From assembly GCF_018205345.1 (NCBI RefSeq), contig NZ_JADRHM010000021.1, positions 1 through 33,636 of the forward strand: a stretch of DNA of 33,636 nt, given 5' to 3'. This document shows, in pieces, positions 16,578 through 24,892 of this stretch. Every line of letters begins with the position of its first letter. The first letter of the stretch is position 1. Both the position numbers and the translations under genes were made by a program. The DNA is from Fusobacterium sp. DD2. Its GTDB lineage: Bacteria > Fusobacteriota > Fusobacteriia > Fusobacteriales > Fusobacteriaceae. The notes beneath the pieces were generated by a model, which was not told where the DNA came from, made no database searches, and saw only the letters and a program-made list of their open reading frames with translations.

Positions 16578-17291
16578 ATGAAACTGTTAAAAAAAGTAAG
16601 TAATGATTTTTCTTTATTTTCAATAGATGAGAGAGGTTTTAATCTTTTAGATAAAATTTTAAATAAAGAATTTGTAGTTCATAAAGAGTATAAAAATGAT
16701 AAAAGAACCTATGTTGCAAAAGTTGAAATGGATGGAAATAATTATCTATTAAAGGTTTTTTATCCAAGGACAGTGTTAAAAAAAATGATGACTTTTGTAA
16801 AAAAAGGTGAGAGCTTAAAAACTCTTGAAAATATAACATTTTTTAGAGAAAAAGGGGTAAAAGAACTTGTTCCATGTATTGGAAGTATGGAAAAAAGAGA
16901 AAAAGGAGTCATAACTGAAGAGGTACTTCTTATGGAATTTTGTGAAGGGAGAAGACCTAAAACAGTAGATGATTTTCAAAAGATTATAAATGTACTGGGT
17001 AAAATATTTGATTTAGGAAGATATCATGGAGACTGTAACCCTGGGAATTTTCTAATTGATGGAAATGGAGAGGTTCGTGTAATAGATACTAAGTTAAAAA
17101 AAATGTATTTTGGAAATTATAGAAGACATTTTGATTTTCTTGTGCTAAAAAAATACTTACCTAAAAAGATAGAGTATCCTTATAATAAAAATATCTTTTA
17201 TCTTTTTGCTGTATTGGTTAGAAAGATAAGAGATAAAAAAAATGATTACCATGAAAAAAAAGGAGAAAAAAATGACAGTACTGGAAAATAA
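16578..17291 (+). CDS. WaaY/RfaY-like lipopolysaccharide core kinase
   Basis: This 237-residue kinase-like protein has a lysine-containing N-lobe (NYLLKVFYP) and a catalytic loop YHGDCNPGNFLID (His150, Asp152, Asn157). The metal-binding Asp170 is in VRVIDTKLKK. This is the layout of the RfaY/WaaY heptose kinase family, which phosphorylates inner-core sugars of lipopolysaccharide. It begins 12 bases after a glycosyltransferase, and its last 20 bases overlap the ligase-like gene. No heptosyltransferase is encoded nearby, so the sugar it phosphorylates may not be heptose. The ribosome site GAGGGG lies just upstream of the ATG. Confidence 0.82.
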   Translation: MKLLKKVSNDFSLFSIDERGFNLLDKILNKEFVVHKEYKNDKRTYVAKVEMDGNNYLLKVFYPRTVLKKMMTFVKKGESLKTLENITFFREKGVKELVPCIGSMEKREKGVITEEVLLMEFCEGRRPKTVDDFQKIINVLGKIFDLGRYHGDCNPGNFLIDGNGEVRVIDTKLKKMYFGNYRRHFDFLVLKKYLPKKIEYPYNKNIFYLFAVLVRKIRDKKNDYHEKKGEKNDSTGK

Positions 17292-18522
17292 GAAACTTGC
17301 ATATAGAATAGGTGAAATTGGAGTATACCTTTATACTCTTAGTTTAATGGTATCTAAAGTTGGAATTAATATAAGTTTAGGACTAATGTTATTGGGATTA
17401 ATAGGAATAGTTATTAAAAAAGAAAAATTAACTTTTATTAAAGAAGAAAAGATAATATTCTTATTTTTGATTCTTTTACCAATATTCAGTTTACTCTCTC
17501 CTGGAGGAGTTAAATCTTTTTCAATAGCATTTCAAAAAAATTATAGATATTTAGGTATATTTTTAATTCCAATATTTTTAACAAATAAAGAGATATTGAA
17601 AAAAACTGTTGGTCTTGTATCAATTTCATTTATCATATGTTTTGTTAATGCTATGAAAGTATATAAAGATTTAGGATGGAATATGGCATCAAGATTTGCC
17701 AGCTTTAGTGAAAATACATTAAATGAAGCACATATGTTAGCTATGCTGTCTATGTTTTTCTTCGTAATATTTATTTATTCTCTTAAAAATTGTCAGATAA
17801 AAATTAGAATATATAATTTTATAATTTTTATTTTATCAATGGTAGCACTTGTATTATCACAAGGAAGAGGAGCTTGGATAGCAACAGTAGGAAGCTTTAT
17901 TTTTATATTAATACTATTGATTAGAGAAAATAAAAAAGCTGTATTTGTATTTTTGGCAGTTTTTCTTTTGCTAGGAGGAATTACTCAAACTGATACTTTT
18001 AAAAACAATCAGTATGTGCAAAGAATAAAAAGTATAAAAGATATAGATAATGACTCGCCTAAAATTAGACTTCTTATGTGGGAAGGAGCAGCTAATATAT
18101 TTAAGAAAAATCCTGTATTTGGAGTAGGAAGGGATAATTCAGGTAAATATTATTTAGATTATTTTGAAAAAACTGGAAGTTATTCAAAAGTTCATGATGG
18201 AGCTTCTCTTAAAAGAATTGCAATAGCTGGAAATGCTCATAGCATGTATTTTACATCTTTATGTGAAGAAGGATTATTAGCGTTTGTATTTGTTGCTATG
18301 TTAGCTTATATTTTTTATGAAGAGGTTGCACTTTATAGAAAAAGTAAGGATAATCTGTTTATTCATTATGTGATTATTGCTGTTACAGGGATGTTAGTAG
18401 CTTTTTGTATTGGAGGACTTACTGAAGATTCATGGAGAGAAATATGGAAATCTAATACTCTGTGTTGGGGTATAGGACTATATATTGCGATTAAAAAGAA
18501 CTATTTAAATTTGAAAAAATAG
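17272..18522 (+). CDS. O-antigen ligase-like (WaaL/Wzy_C family) membrane protein
   Basis: This 416-residue protein has about 10-12 hydrophobic segments and one long polar loop at about 240-335, the typical layout of WaaL ligases and Wzy polymerases. RGAW at 199-202, RLLMW at 266-270 and the loop motif AHSMYFTSLCEEG at 322-334 fit the Wzy_C domain. WaaL joins undecaprenyl-linked glycan to lipid A-core in the periplasm. Ligase and polymerase cannot be separated reliably by eye, and I favour ligase from the core-biosynthesis neighbours. The start is ATG 17272 because AAGGAG (17260-17265) sits 6 bases before it. Two in-frame ATGs upstream lie in the same A-rich stretch and lack ribosome sites. 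It overlaps the kinase gene by 20 bases. Confidence 0.82.
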   Translation: MTVLENKKLAYRIGEIGVYLYTLSLMVSKVGINISLGLMLLGLIGIVIKKEKLTFIKEEKIIFLFLILLPIFSLLSPGGVKSFSIAFQKNYRYLGIFLIPIFLTNKEILKKTVGLVSISFIICFVNAMKVYKDLGWNMASRFASFSENTLNEAHMLAMLSMFFFVIFIYSLKNCQIKIRIYNFIIFILSMVALVLSQGRGAWIATVGSFIFILILLIRENKKAVFVFLAVFLLLGGITQTDTFKNNQYVQRIKSIKDIDNDSPKIRLLMWEGAANIFKKNPVFGVGRDNSGKYYLDYFEKTGSYSKVHDGASLKRIAIAGNAHSMYFTSLCEEGLLAFVFVAMLAYIFYEEVALYRKSKDNLFIHYVIIAVTGMLVAFCIGGLTEDSWREIWKSNTLCWGIGLYIAIKKNYLNLKK

Positions 18523-18579
18523 AGTTATCTATTCTTTTATTGTGATGAAAAAGTAAAGATAAAGTGAGTGGGAGAAAAG

Positions 18580-19734
18580 ATGAAAGTAGTGTTTAATACA
18601 GATTCTCTGATTATGGGAGGATCTGAAAAATTAGCTATGCAGTATGTAAAATATTTGGCCAAGGAGTTTGATGTTCTTTTGCTTATAAATGAAGATAATG
18701 GAGATGAAGGGAATATTCTTTTAAAAGAAATTCCTGAAAATGTCGATTATTCTTTTGTTGTGGATAAATCCATTATTGCGAAGATAAATAAGTATAGAAA
18801 ATTGAAAAATAAAAATTTTTTGTATAAAATTCCATACAATTATTTTATGAAACAGCGTAGAAAAAATTATAGAAAGAATATAAAAAAGATATTAGAAACA
18901 CTTGATTATGATGTATTTATTGATTTTGCCTGTAAACTTCCATGTGATCTTGCAAATAAGAAAACTATTACATGGCTACATACAAATATGGAAAATATGC
19001 GGAAAAAACATTATTATGAGAAAAAATTTAAAAAATCTCAAAAGGTTGTAGTTATAACTGAAAATATGAAAAAACAATTTAAAGAGGCATTCCCAGATAT
19101 TCCAAATGTAGAGATGCTTTATAATCCATTTGATATTGAAGAAATAAGAAGAGAAGCAATAAATAGTGAAAATATGAGTTCTCAGGATTTGGAATACATA
19201 AAGGATAAATATATTTTATCTTGTTCACGCCTTGATAAAAACAAGGATATTGAGAGCTTGATATTAGCTTTTAAAGGTATTAAAAATAAAATAGATGAAA
19301 AATTATATATTATTGGTGATGGACCAGAAAGACATAATCTGGAAAACTTAGTAAAGGAGTTAAGGTTAGAAGATAGAATTGTTTTTCTGGGAACCAAAGT
19401 AAATCCTTATATTTGGATGAAAAATTCTGATTTATTTGTACATAGTTCAAAAGAAGAGGGATTTGGAATGGTTTTAGTTGAGGCTCTTATAAATGAATGT
19501 GTAGTTGTAGCTACAGATTGTCCAGTTGGTCCAAGAGAGATTTTAGATAATGGAAAATATGGAATTTTGACACCAGTTGGGGATGTTGAAAAAATGAGTA
19601 GTTCTATTTTAAGAGGTCTTAATGATAAAGAATTAAGAAAACAACTTAAAGAGCTGAGTCATGAAAGAATTACAAAGTTTTCAGATAGTGAAATTTTTAA
19701 ACAGTTAAGAAAGTTAATACTGATAAAGGAGTAA
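18580..19734 (+). CDS. GT4-type glycosyltransferase, paralogue of the 15411 gene
   Basis: This GT-B glycosyltransferase has 384 residues, with the N-terminal MGGSEKLA loop, a C-terminal IIGDGPER segment and EX7E at Glu293/Glu301 (EGFGMVLVE). It ends in ATDCPVGPREIL. Length and EX7E position match the protein at 15411, and both contain IDEKLYIIGDG, so the two arose by duplication; their N-terminal (acceptor) halves have diverged. The start is ATG 18580 behind GGGAG; a GTG 12 bases upstream overlaps that ribosome site and is rejected. Its cytoplasmic-face role in LPS assembly is inferred from context. Acceptor and donor sugars are unknown. Confidence 0.87.
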   Translation: MKVVFNTDSLIMGGSEKLAMQYVKYLAKEFDVLLLINEDNGDEGNILLKEIPENVDYSFVVDKSIIAKINKYRKLKNKNFLYKIPYNYFMKQRRKNYRKNIKKILETLDYDVFIDFACKLPCDLANKKTITWLHTNMENMRKKHYYEKKFKKSQKVVVITENMKKQFKEAFPDIPNVEMLYNPFDIEEIRREAINSENMSSQDLEYIKDKYILSCSRLDKNKDIESLILAFKGIKNKIDEKLYIIGDGPERHNLENLVKELRLEDRIVFLGTKVNPYIWMKNSDLFVHSSKEEGFGMVLVEALINECVVVATDCPVGPREILDNGKYGILTPVGDVEKMSSSILRGLNDKELRKQLKELSHERITKFSDSEIFKQLRKLILIKE

Positions 19735-19738
19735 TTTT

Positions 19739-20488
19739 ATGAGAAAAAAAGAGATTCCTGTTCTTATGTATCATCAATTTAAAGATAAAAAAGATGATAC
19801 AGTGAAGATAAAATCATTTGTAACAGCTAAAGAGTTTGAAAGGCAGTTAAAGATTTTAAAATTTCTTGGGTATGAAACTATAACATTTAGAGATCTTGAA
19901 AAAATAGGTTTAGAAAACAGAGATAGAAGAAAATATATAATTCTTACTGTAGATGATGGATATAAAGATAATTATGAAATTATGTTTCCTCTTTTAAAAA
20001 AATATAATATGAAAGCAGTAATTTTTCTCGTTTCAGATTTAAAGTATAACAAGTGGGATGTAGAAAAATACGGGGAAGAAAAATTACACCTTATGGATGA
20101 AAATGAAGTAAGAGAGATGATCTCAAGTGGATTGATTGAATTTGGTGGTCACACTTGTAATCATTGTGATTTTTTTGATGTTGGAATAGAGGAAGCTAAG
20201 AAAGAGATTTTTGACAATAAAACAGCTCTTGAAAATAAATATAATATAAAACTTACAACTTTTGCTTATCCTTATGGACATCTTAATGAAGATGTGAAAA
20301 GCTTGGTAAAAGAAGCAGGGTATAAGTTTGCAGTGTCTACAAATACAGGAAGCGGAAATATTGATGATGATAGATATGAGATTAGAAGAAGCGGTATAGA
20401 TAGAACATCACTTTTTGATTTTTTGAGAAAGATATCTTATAGATATTCTATTTATAAGGGTCAAAAATGGTTAAAGAAAACTAAATAA
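19739..20488 (+). CDS. NodB-type polysaccharide deacetylase, apparently cytoplasmic
   Basis: This is a carbohydrate esterase family 4 enzyme that probably removes an N-acetyl group from a sugar. The metal-dependent motifs are visible: VDDG at 71-74 (catalytic base Asp72, metal Asp73), HTCNH at 138-142 (metal His138 and His142) and AYPYG further on. It has 249 residues. The N-terminus (MRKKEIPVLMYHQF) has no signal peptide or membrane anchor, unlike secreted peptidoglycan deacetylases. It therefore more likely acts on a lipid-linked or nucleotide-linked glycan precursor in the cytoplasm. It starts 4 bases after the second glycosyltransferase, with AAGGAG as ribosome site. Free amines created this way would fit with the phosphoethanolamine transferase downstream in lowering surface negative charge; that link is inference. 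Confidence 0.87.
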   Translation: MRKKEIPVLMYHQFKDKKDDTVKIKSFVTAKEFERQLKILKFLGYETITFRDLEKIGLENRDRRKYIILTVDDGYKDNYEIMFPLLKKYNMKAVIFLVSDLKYNKWDVEKYGEEKLHLMDENEVREMISSGLIEFGGHTCNHCDFFDVGIEEAKKEIFDNKTALENKYNIKLTTFAYPYGHLNEDVKSLVKEAGYKFAVSTNTGSGNIDDDRYEIRRSGIDRTSLFDFLRKISYRYSIYKGQKWLKKTK

Positions 20489-20509
20489 ACTTAAGTAGTA
20501 GGAGAAAAA

Positions 20510-21508
20510 ATGAAAAAATGCCTAATTGTGCCATATTTTGGTAATTTTACTAATTATTTTCAATTGACATTAAATTCTTGTGGGAAAAATTCTGATTTTG
20601 ATTGGCTTATTTTTACAGATAATAAAAAAGATTACAATTATCCTAAAAATGTAAAGCTATATAGAATGGAGTTTTCTCAATTTAAAGAACTGGTTCAAAA
20701 TAAATTTGATTTTAAAATATCTTTGGAAAAGCCATATAAGTTATGTGACTTTAAGCCTGCATTTGGCTACATATTAAGTGATTATTTGAAAGAATATGAC
20801 TGGTGGGGTTATTGTGATTTAGATGTTATTTTTGGAAAACTGTCAAATTTTATAACTGAAGAGATGCTTGAAAAATATAAGAAAATATTTGTATTTGGTC
20901 ATTTTACTTTAATGAAGAATGAGAAAAAAGTAAATGAATTATTTAAAGCAAGTTTAAATGGAATAGAGCTGCATAAAGAAGTGTTTCAGACAGATAAAAG
21001 TTGTTTTTTTGATGAGACATGGGGAGGCAATAGAACAATAAATAATATTTTCAAAAGTCAGAGGCTTCCTATCTTTACAACTAATTATAGTGCTGACATT
21101 TATCCAAATAAAGTTGAATTTATTTCTATTAAATCAGATGTAAGTGGAAATAAGATTAGAAGAGAAAAGTGGATAAGGAGTTTCTTTATATATGATAATG
21201 GTCATATAATGAGATATTTTATTCAGGGAAAAGAGTTGGTAAAAAAAGAATATATGTATATTCATCTTCAAAAAAGGAAAATGAAATTAGATTCTTTAAA
21301 GAATATTGATAGATATAAAATAATTCCAAATTTATTTACTAATATTGAGTGTGATAATATTAATCGAGAATCTTTTAAGAAAATTGCTTATAGAAATATA
21401 AATTTAGATTATATTTTGTTGAAAATAAAGCATCATTATATTTCTAAAAGATTACGAGTTTTAAAAAAATCAATAAATAAAAAACTAAATAAATTGATAC
21501 AGAAATAG
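20510..21508 (+). CDS. DUF6625-like putative glycosyltransferase
   Basis: This 332-residue protein has a sequence pattern I associate with DUF6625: LIVPYFGNF at the start, DWLIFTDNKKDY, PYKLCDFKPAFGYIL at 75-89 and WWGYCDLDVIFGKL at 98-111. The DLD at 103-105 in a Rossmann-like context looks like the DxD metal/nucleotide-sugar site of GT-A glycosyltransferases. There is no signal peptide; the C-terminal third is lysine-rich and basic (SKRLRVLKKSINKKLNKL), which could hold it at the membrane. It lies within the glycan cluster, 21 bases after the deacetylase, behind a GTAGGAGAA ribosome site. The family assignment is from memory of the motif and the enzymatic role is inference. Confidence 0.68.
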   Translation: MKKCLIVPYFGNFTNYFQLTLNSCGKNSDFDWLIFTDNKKDYNYPKNVKLYRMEFSQFKELVQNKFDFKISLEKPYKLCDFKPAFGYILSDYLKEYDWWGYCDLDVIFGKLSNFITEEMLEKYKKIFVFGHFTLMKNEKKVNELFKASLNGIELHKEVFQTDKSCFFDETWGGNRTINNIFKSQRLPIFTTNYSADIYPNKVEFISIKSDVSGNKIRREKWIRSFFIYDNGHIMRYFIQGKELVKKEYMYIHLQKRKMKLDSLKNIDRYKIIPNLFTNIECDNINRESFKKIAYRNINLDYILLKIKHHYISKRLRVLKKSINKKLNKLIQK

Positions 21509-21518
21509 GGAGACAAAA

Positions 21519-23183
21519 ATGAGAAATATTTTAGAAAAGATTACAGCAAAGATGGAAGATTTTCTTCATGAAAATCTTATGTTTATTTTACTAATTAGTA
21601 TATTTAACTATTTAGGATATGCCAGTTCCAGGTATATATTTGGAAAATATATGTATAGTTCAATTTTAAACAAGGGGTTTAAATTGATATTTGGGTATTT
21701 AAATATAACTTTATTTTTTATTTTGATATTTTTTATGGTATTTTTATTAAGTAAAAAAGTATCTAAATTTATAATGAGACTATTTTTCTTATTGTCTCTA
21801 TTTCTATTTATAATAGATGCTTTTTTAATGTCAAAATTTCATTTGATTATAAATGGTACAACAGTGCAGATATTAGCTGAAACTAACAATAGTGAATCTA
21901 TGGAATTTTTAAAAAGTAATATAAGTATAGGAAGTATAGTTCTTATATTTATTTTATTTTTCTTATGCTATTTGATTCCTAAAATAAAAGTGAACATAAG
22001 ATCAAAAAAAGTGTTACTTGTCATAGCTGTTCTATCATTTGCTCAGATATTTGGAATAAAATCAAATCTAAGAGCGTTACCAATACAAAGACTTGCTGAT
22101 GGAATTTCAATTGCTAAAGAAAATAAAAGAATTTATGAAGAATTAAAAAATAAGATAAATAATGATGTTGAAATAGTGGAAAATAATTCAAAAATTCCTA
22201 ATGTTGTTTTTATAATAGGTGAATCTACAACAAGAAATCATATGGGAATTTATGGATACACTCTGCCAACTACACCTCTATTAAATAAATTAGAAAAAAG
22301 AGGAAATCTGTTTAAATTCAGTGATGTAATAAGTGCTCATGGGCAAACAATTCCTTCTGTAAAGAAAATGATTACTTTCTATAATGGAGAGAGTGAAAAA
22401 GAGTGGTATCAGTATAACAATATAATAGACATTATGAAAAAAGCTGGATATAAAACATATTGGTTTTCTAATCAGGAATCAAAAGGGTTATTTGGAAACT
22501 TACCAGCAGCTTATGGAAATAGAAGTGATGTTGTTTTATTTAATGCCAACAGAGATAGTGATCAGGAAGTATATGATGTTTATGATGAGCAAATTGTAAA
22601 AAAATCAATAGACAAGATAGGAAAAGATAGTAAGAATTATGTTATATATCATCTGCTAGGAACCCATAAAGCTTATAAAAACAGATATCCTCAAGAGTTT
22701 TCAAAATTTAATATTGATGATTATAAAAATACAAAATATGAAGATGAACAAAAGGAAACTGTATCTGAGTATGATAATGCAGTACTATACAACGACTTTG
22801 TTGTAAATAGTATAATTGATATTTTTAAAGATAAAGATGCAATAGTTATTTATCTGTCAGACCATGGAGAAGAGGTATATGATTTTAGAGATCTTGCAGA
22901 TCATGGTGAGGGAAATATAAGCCATTATATGGTAGAGATTCCATTTCTTATATATGTAAGTGATAAGTTTAAAGAAAATTATCCAGAAAAGGTGGAAAAA
23001 ATAAAAAAAGCTGTATCAAGACCTTATATGACCGATGATGTAATTCATACTATCCTAGATATAAGTGATATTAAAACTACAGAATATGATCCAACAAGAA
23101 GTGTAATAAATGATAAATTTATATTAAGAGATAGAAAAATACATGAAAAATCATATGATAATTACTGGAAAACTTTAAATTAA
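21519..23183 (+). CDS. phosphoethanolamine transferase (EptA/EptC-type)
   Basis: This inner-membrane enzyme moves phosphoethanolamine from phosphatidylethanolamine to lipid A or core sugars. The N-terminal half has five hydrophobic segments at about 18-36, 57-77, 84-104, 137-153 and 164-180. The periplasmic sulfatase-fold domain begins near 225. Its nucleophile motif is GESTTRNHMGIYGY (likely Thr237), and the metal-binding YLSDHGEE motif and a further ADHGEGN lie toward the C-terminus. The length is 554 residues. The GEST form is nearer to the EptC/CptA branch (core heptose) than to EptA (lipid A). It is last in the glycan cluster, followed by a strong terminator. The ribosome site is AGGGAGA. 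Confidence 0.88.
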   Translation: MRNILEKITAKMEDFLHENLMFILLISIFNYLGYASSRYIFGKYMYSSILNKGFKLIFGYLNITLFFILIFFMVFLLSKKVSKFIMRLFFLLSLFLFIIDAFLMSKFHLIINGTTVQILAETNNSESMEFLKSNISIGSIVLIFILFFLCYLIPKIKVNIRSKKVLLVIAVLSFAQIFGIKSNLRALPIQRLADGISIAKENKRIYEELKNKINNDVEIVENNSKIPNVVFIIGESTTRNHMGIYGYTLPTTPLLNKLEKRGNLFKFSDVISAHGQTIPSVKKMITFYNGESEKEWYQYNNIIDIMKKAGYKTYWFSNQESKGLFGNLPAAYGNRSDVVLFNANRDSDQEVYDVYDEQIVKKSIDKIGKDSKNYVIYHLLGTHKAYKNRYPQEFSKFNIDDYKNTKYEDEQKETVSEYDNAVLYNDFVVNSIIDIFKDKDAIVIYLSDHGEEVYDFRDLADHGEGNISHYMVEIPFLIYVSDKFKENYPEKVEKIKKAVSRPYMTDDVIHTILDISDIKTTEYDPTRSVINDKFILRDRKIHEKSYDNYWKTLN

Positions 23184-23212
23184 TGAAAAAATAATTCTTA
23201 ATGATAATACAT

Positions 23213-23289
23213 GTACGAACAAAAAAGAGGAGAAAAAAGGCTCTCCTCTTTTTTATTTGCCTTTTTAATGGCAAGTAAGTACGAACAAA
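23213..23289. repeat. 11-base direct repeats flanking the terminator hairpins
   Basis: GTACGAACAAA occurs at 23213-23223 and again at 23279-23289, 66 bases apart. The copies bracket the terminator and the small hairpin after it. No transposase or terminal inverted repeats are present. Confidence 0.6.
23221..23254. terminator. terminator closing the surface-glycan cluster
   Basis: GAGGAGA (23227-23233) pairs with TCTCCTC (23242-23248), with an 8-base loop. An A-run upstream and a T-run downstream extend the stem and allow function on either strand. A short second hairpin (TTGCC/GGCAA, about 23257-23274) follows. Confidence 0.85.
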
Positions 23290-23328
23290 TTTAAAAATTA
23301 ATTGAAGGTTTTATTTTTATGCTACCAG

Positions 23329-23337
23329 TGCTAAAAT
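23329..23337 (+). promoter_or_regulatory. possible extended -10 promoter for the AGCS carrier
   Basis: TGCTAAAAT (23329-23337) is close to an extended -10. The -35 position is poor (TTTTAT). The leader would be about 25 bases, and GGGAGG lies before the ATG at 23368. Confidence 0.4.
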
Positions 23338-23367
23338 ATATGCATAAGTGGAACAAGGGAGGAAGCT

Positions 23368-24738
23368 ATGGAGATTTTAACAAATATAATTGACTGGGTA
23401 AATAACATGCTATGGGGTAAAAACATACTTGTATTTATGTTAATTGGAGCAGCAATTTATACAACAATAAGAACTAAGGGAATGCAGTTCAGATTGTTTG
23501 GAGATATAATAGGAATACTTAGAAAAAATGAAAAAAGTGAAAATGGAGTAAGTTCACTAGAGGCATTCTTTTTAGGAACAGCATGTAGAGTTGGAGCAGG
23601 AAACATAACTGGGGTAGTTGCAGCAATATCTGTTGGAGGGCCTGGATCTATATTTTGGATGTGGGCAGTAGCACTATTAGGAGCAGCAACTTCATTTGTT
23701 GAATCTACACTTGCAGTATTATACAGAAGTAAAGTTGGATATGATAAATATATTGGTGGTACACCTTGGATTATTGAAAAAAGACTTAAAAAGAGATGGC
23801 TTGGAGTAATATATGCTCTTGCATCACTTGTATGTTATATGGGAGTTATTCAGGTAATGTCAAACTCTGTTACAGAATCAATAAATAATGCTTATCATAT
23901 TGAGATTAAACATATAGCTATTGGTCTTTCAATAATAGTTGCTTTAATACTATTTGCAAAGAATAAAAAAGATTCTATCATTTTAGCACTTAACAAGATA
24001 GTTCCTTTAATGGCAATTTTATATCTGATGGTTGTAATCTATGTATTAATTACTAATTTCAGCACAATACCAGCAATGATAGCAAATGTGTTTGCACATG
24101 CATTTGGAGTTAAAGAGATGTTTGGTGGAGGAATTGGAATAGTTGTAATGCAGGGAGTAAGAAGAGGACTATTCTCAAATGAGGCAGGAAGTGGAGACTC
24201 AAACTATGCAGCAGCAGTTGCAAGTGTTGATGAACCAGCTAAACAAGGTATGGTACAGGCTCTTGGAGTATTTATGGATACATTGGTAGTATGTAGTGCT
24301 ACAGCTTTTATCGTACTGCTTGCTAAAGAGGATGTAACAGCAGGAAAAACTGGAATGGCTATGTTCCAAGCTGCAATTCAAAATCATATTGGTTGGGCAG
24401 GAATACCTTTCTCAGTAGTTGTATTATTCTTCTTTGCTTTAAGTACAATACTTGGAGTATCGTATTATGGTAAGAGCGCTATAAGTTTCATGAGTCATTT
24501 CAGAGTTTTTAACTACATATACTATGTCATTGTTGTAATAATGATATATGTAGGTGGAATTGAGCAAAACTTCTTCGTATGGTCTTTAGCAGATTTTGGA
24601 TTAGGAATAATGACAGTTATAAATATAATATGCATACTTCCAATAGCTGGTGAAGCAATAGAGGAATTGAAAAAATATGAAAAGAAACTTAAAAGTGAAA
24701 AAGAAGAGAGAAAAATGTGTGTAAGAGGAGCAAAATAA
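23368..24738 (+). CDS. AGCS family sodium:amino acid symporter
   Basis: This 456-residue inner-membrane carrier belongs to the alanine/glycine:cation symporter family, with about 10-11 membrane segments. The family signature GAGNITGVVAAISVGGPGS is present (76 onward), with GGPGSIFWMW at 90-99. A second conserved loop reads NEAGSGDSNYAAA (271-283), where alanine carriers I know usually have a NEAGMGSAPNAAA-like sequence. The transported amino acid may therefore not be alanine. It ends in a charged cytoplasmic tail (EELKKYEKKLKSEKEER). It is a single-gene unit between two terminators. Fusobacteria ferment amino acids and carry many such carriers. Confidence 0.92.
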   Translation: MEILTNIIDWVNNMLWGKNILVFMLIGAAIYTTIRTKGMQFRLFGDIIGILRKNEKSENGVSSLEAFFLGTACRVGAGNITGVVAAISVGGPGSIFWMWAVALLGAATSFVESTLAVLYRSKVGYDKYIGGTPWIIEKRLKKRWLGVIYALASLVCYMGVIQVMSNSVTESINNAYHIEIKHIAIGLSIIVALILFAKNKKDSIILALNKIVPLMAILYLMVVIYVLITNFSTIPAMIANVFAHAFGVKEMFGGGIGIVVMQGVRRGLFSNEAGSGDSNYAAAVASVDEPAKQGMVQALGVFMDTLVVCSATAFIVLLAKEDVTAGKTGMAMFQAAIQNHIGWAGIPFSVVVLFFFALSTILGVSYYGKSAISFMSHFRVFNYIYYVIVVIMIYVGGIEQNFFVWSLADFGLGIMTVINIICILPIAGEAIEELKKYEKKLKSEKEERKMCVRGAK

Positions 24739-24779
24739 AAGAATAAAAACTTCTAAACTGATATAAAAGATGGGAAATT

Positions 24780-24813
24780 GAGCTGGAAATAAAAATATTT
24801 TCAGCTCTTTTTT
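24780..24813 (+). terminator. terminator after the AGCS carrier gene
   Basis: GAGCTGGAAATA (24780-24791) pairs with TATTTTCAGCTC (24796-24807) over 12 positions, with one G-U pair and a 4-base loop. Six T follow. Confidence 0.9.
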
Positions 24814-24827
24814 GTGTCAAAGTTAAC

Positions 24828-24856
24828 TTTACATAATAATGTAACCATGATATAAT
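24828..24856 (+). promoter_or_regulatory. strong sigma70-type promoter for the ymdB-purA operon
   Basis: TTTACA (24828-24833), a 17-base spacer and a perfect extended -10 TGATATAAT (24848-24856) make one of the best promoters in the window. The start point would be near 24863, so the ATG at 24866 is almost leaderless and the ATG at 24893 is preferred. Confidence 0.8.
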
Positions 24857-24892
24857 TTGATGTAAATGCTAAAAATAGAAAGAGGTATATTA

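Noticed and set aside
17251-17271. Phase-variable A-tract at the kinase/ligase junction
   Set aside because: Runs of 7-8 A are common in this genome, and a slip here would change only the last few kinase codons; not convincing as a switch.
23290-23367. Glycine- or amino-acid-type riboswitch ahead of the AGCS carrier
   Set aside because: The leader after the predicted promoter is only about 25 bases, with no paired-helix architecture or known conserved core.
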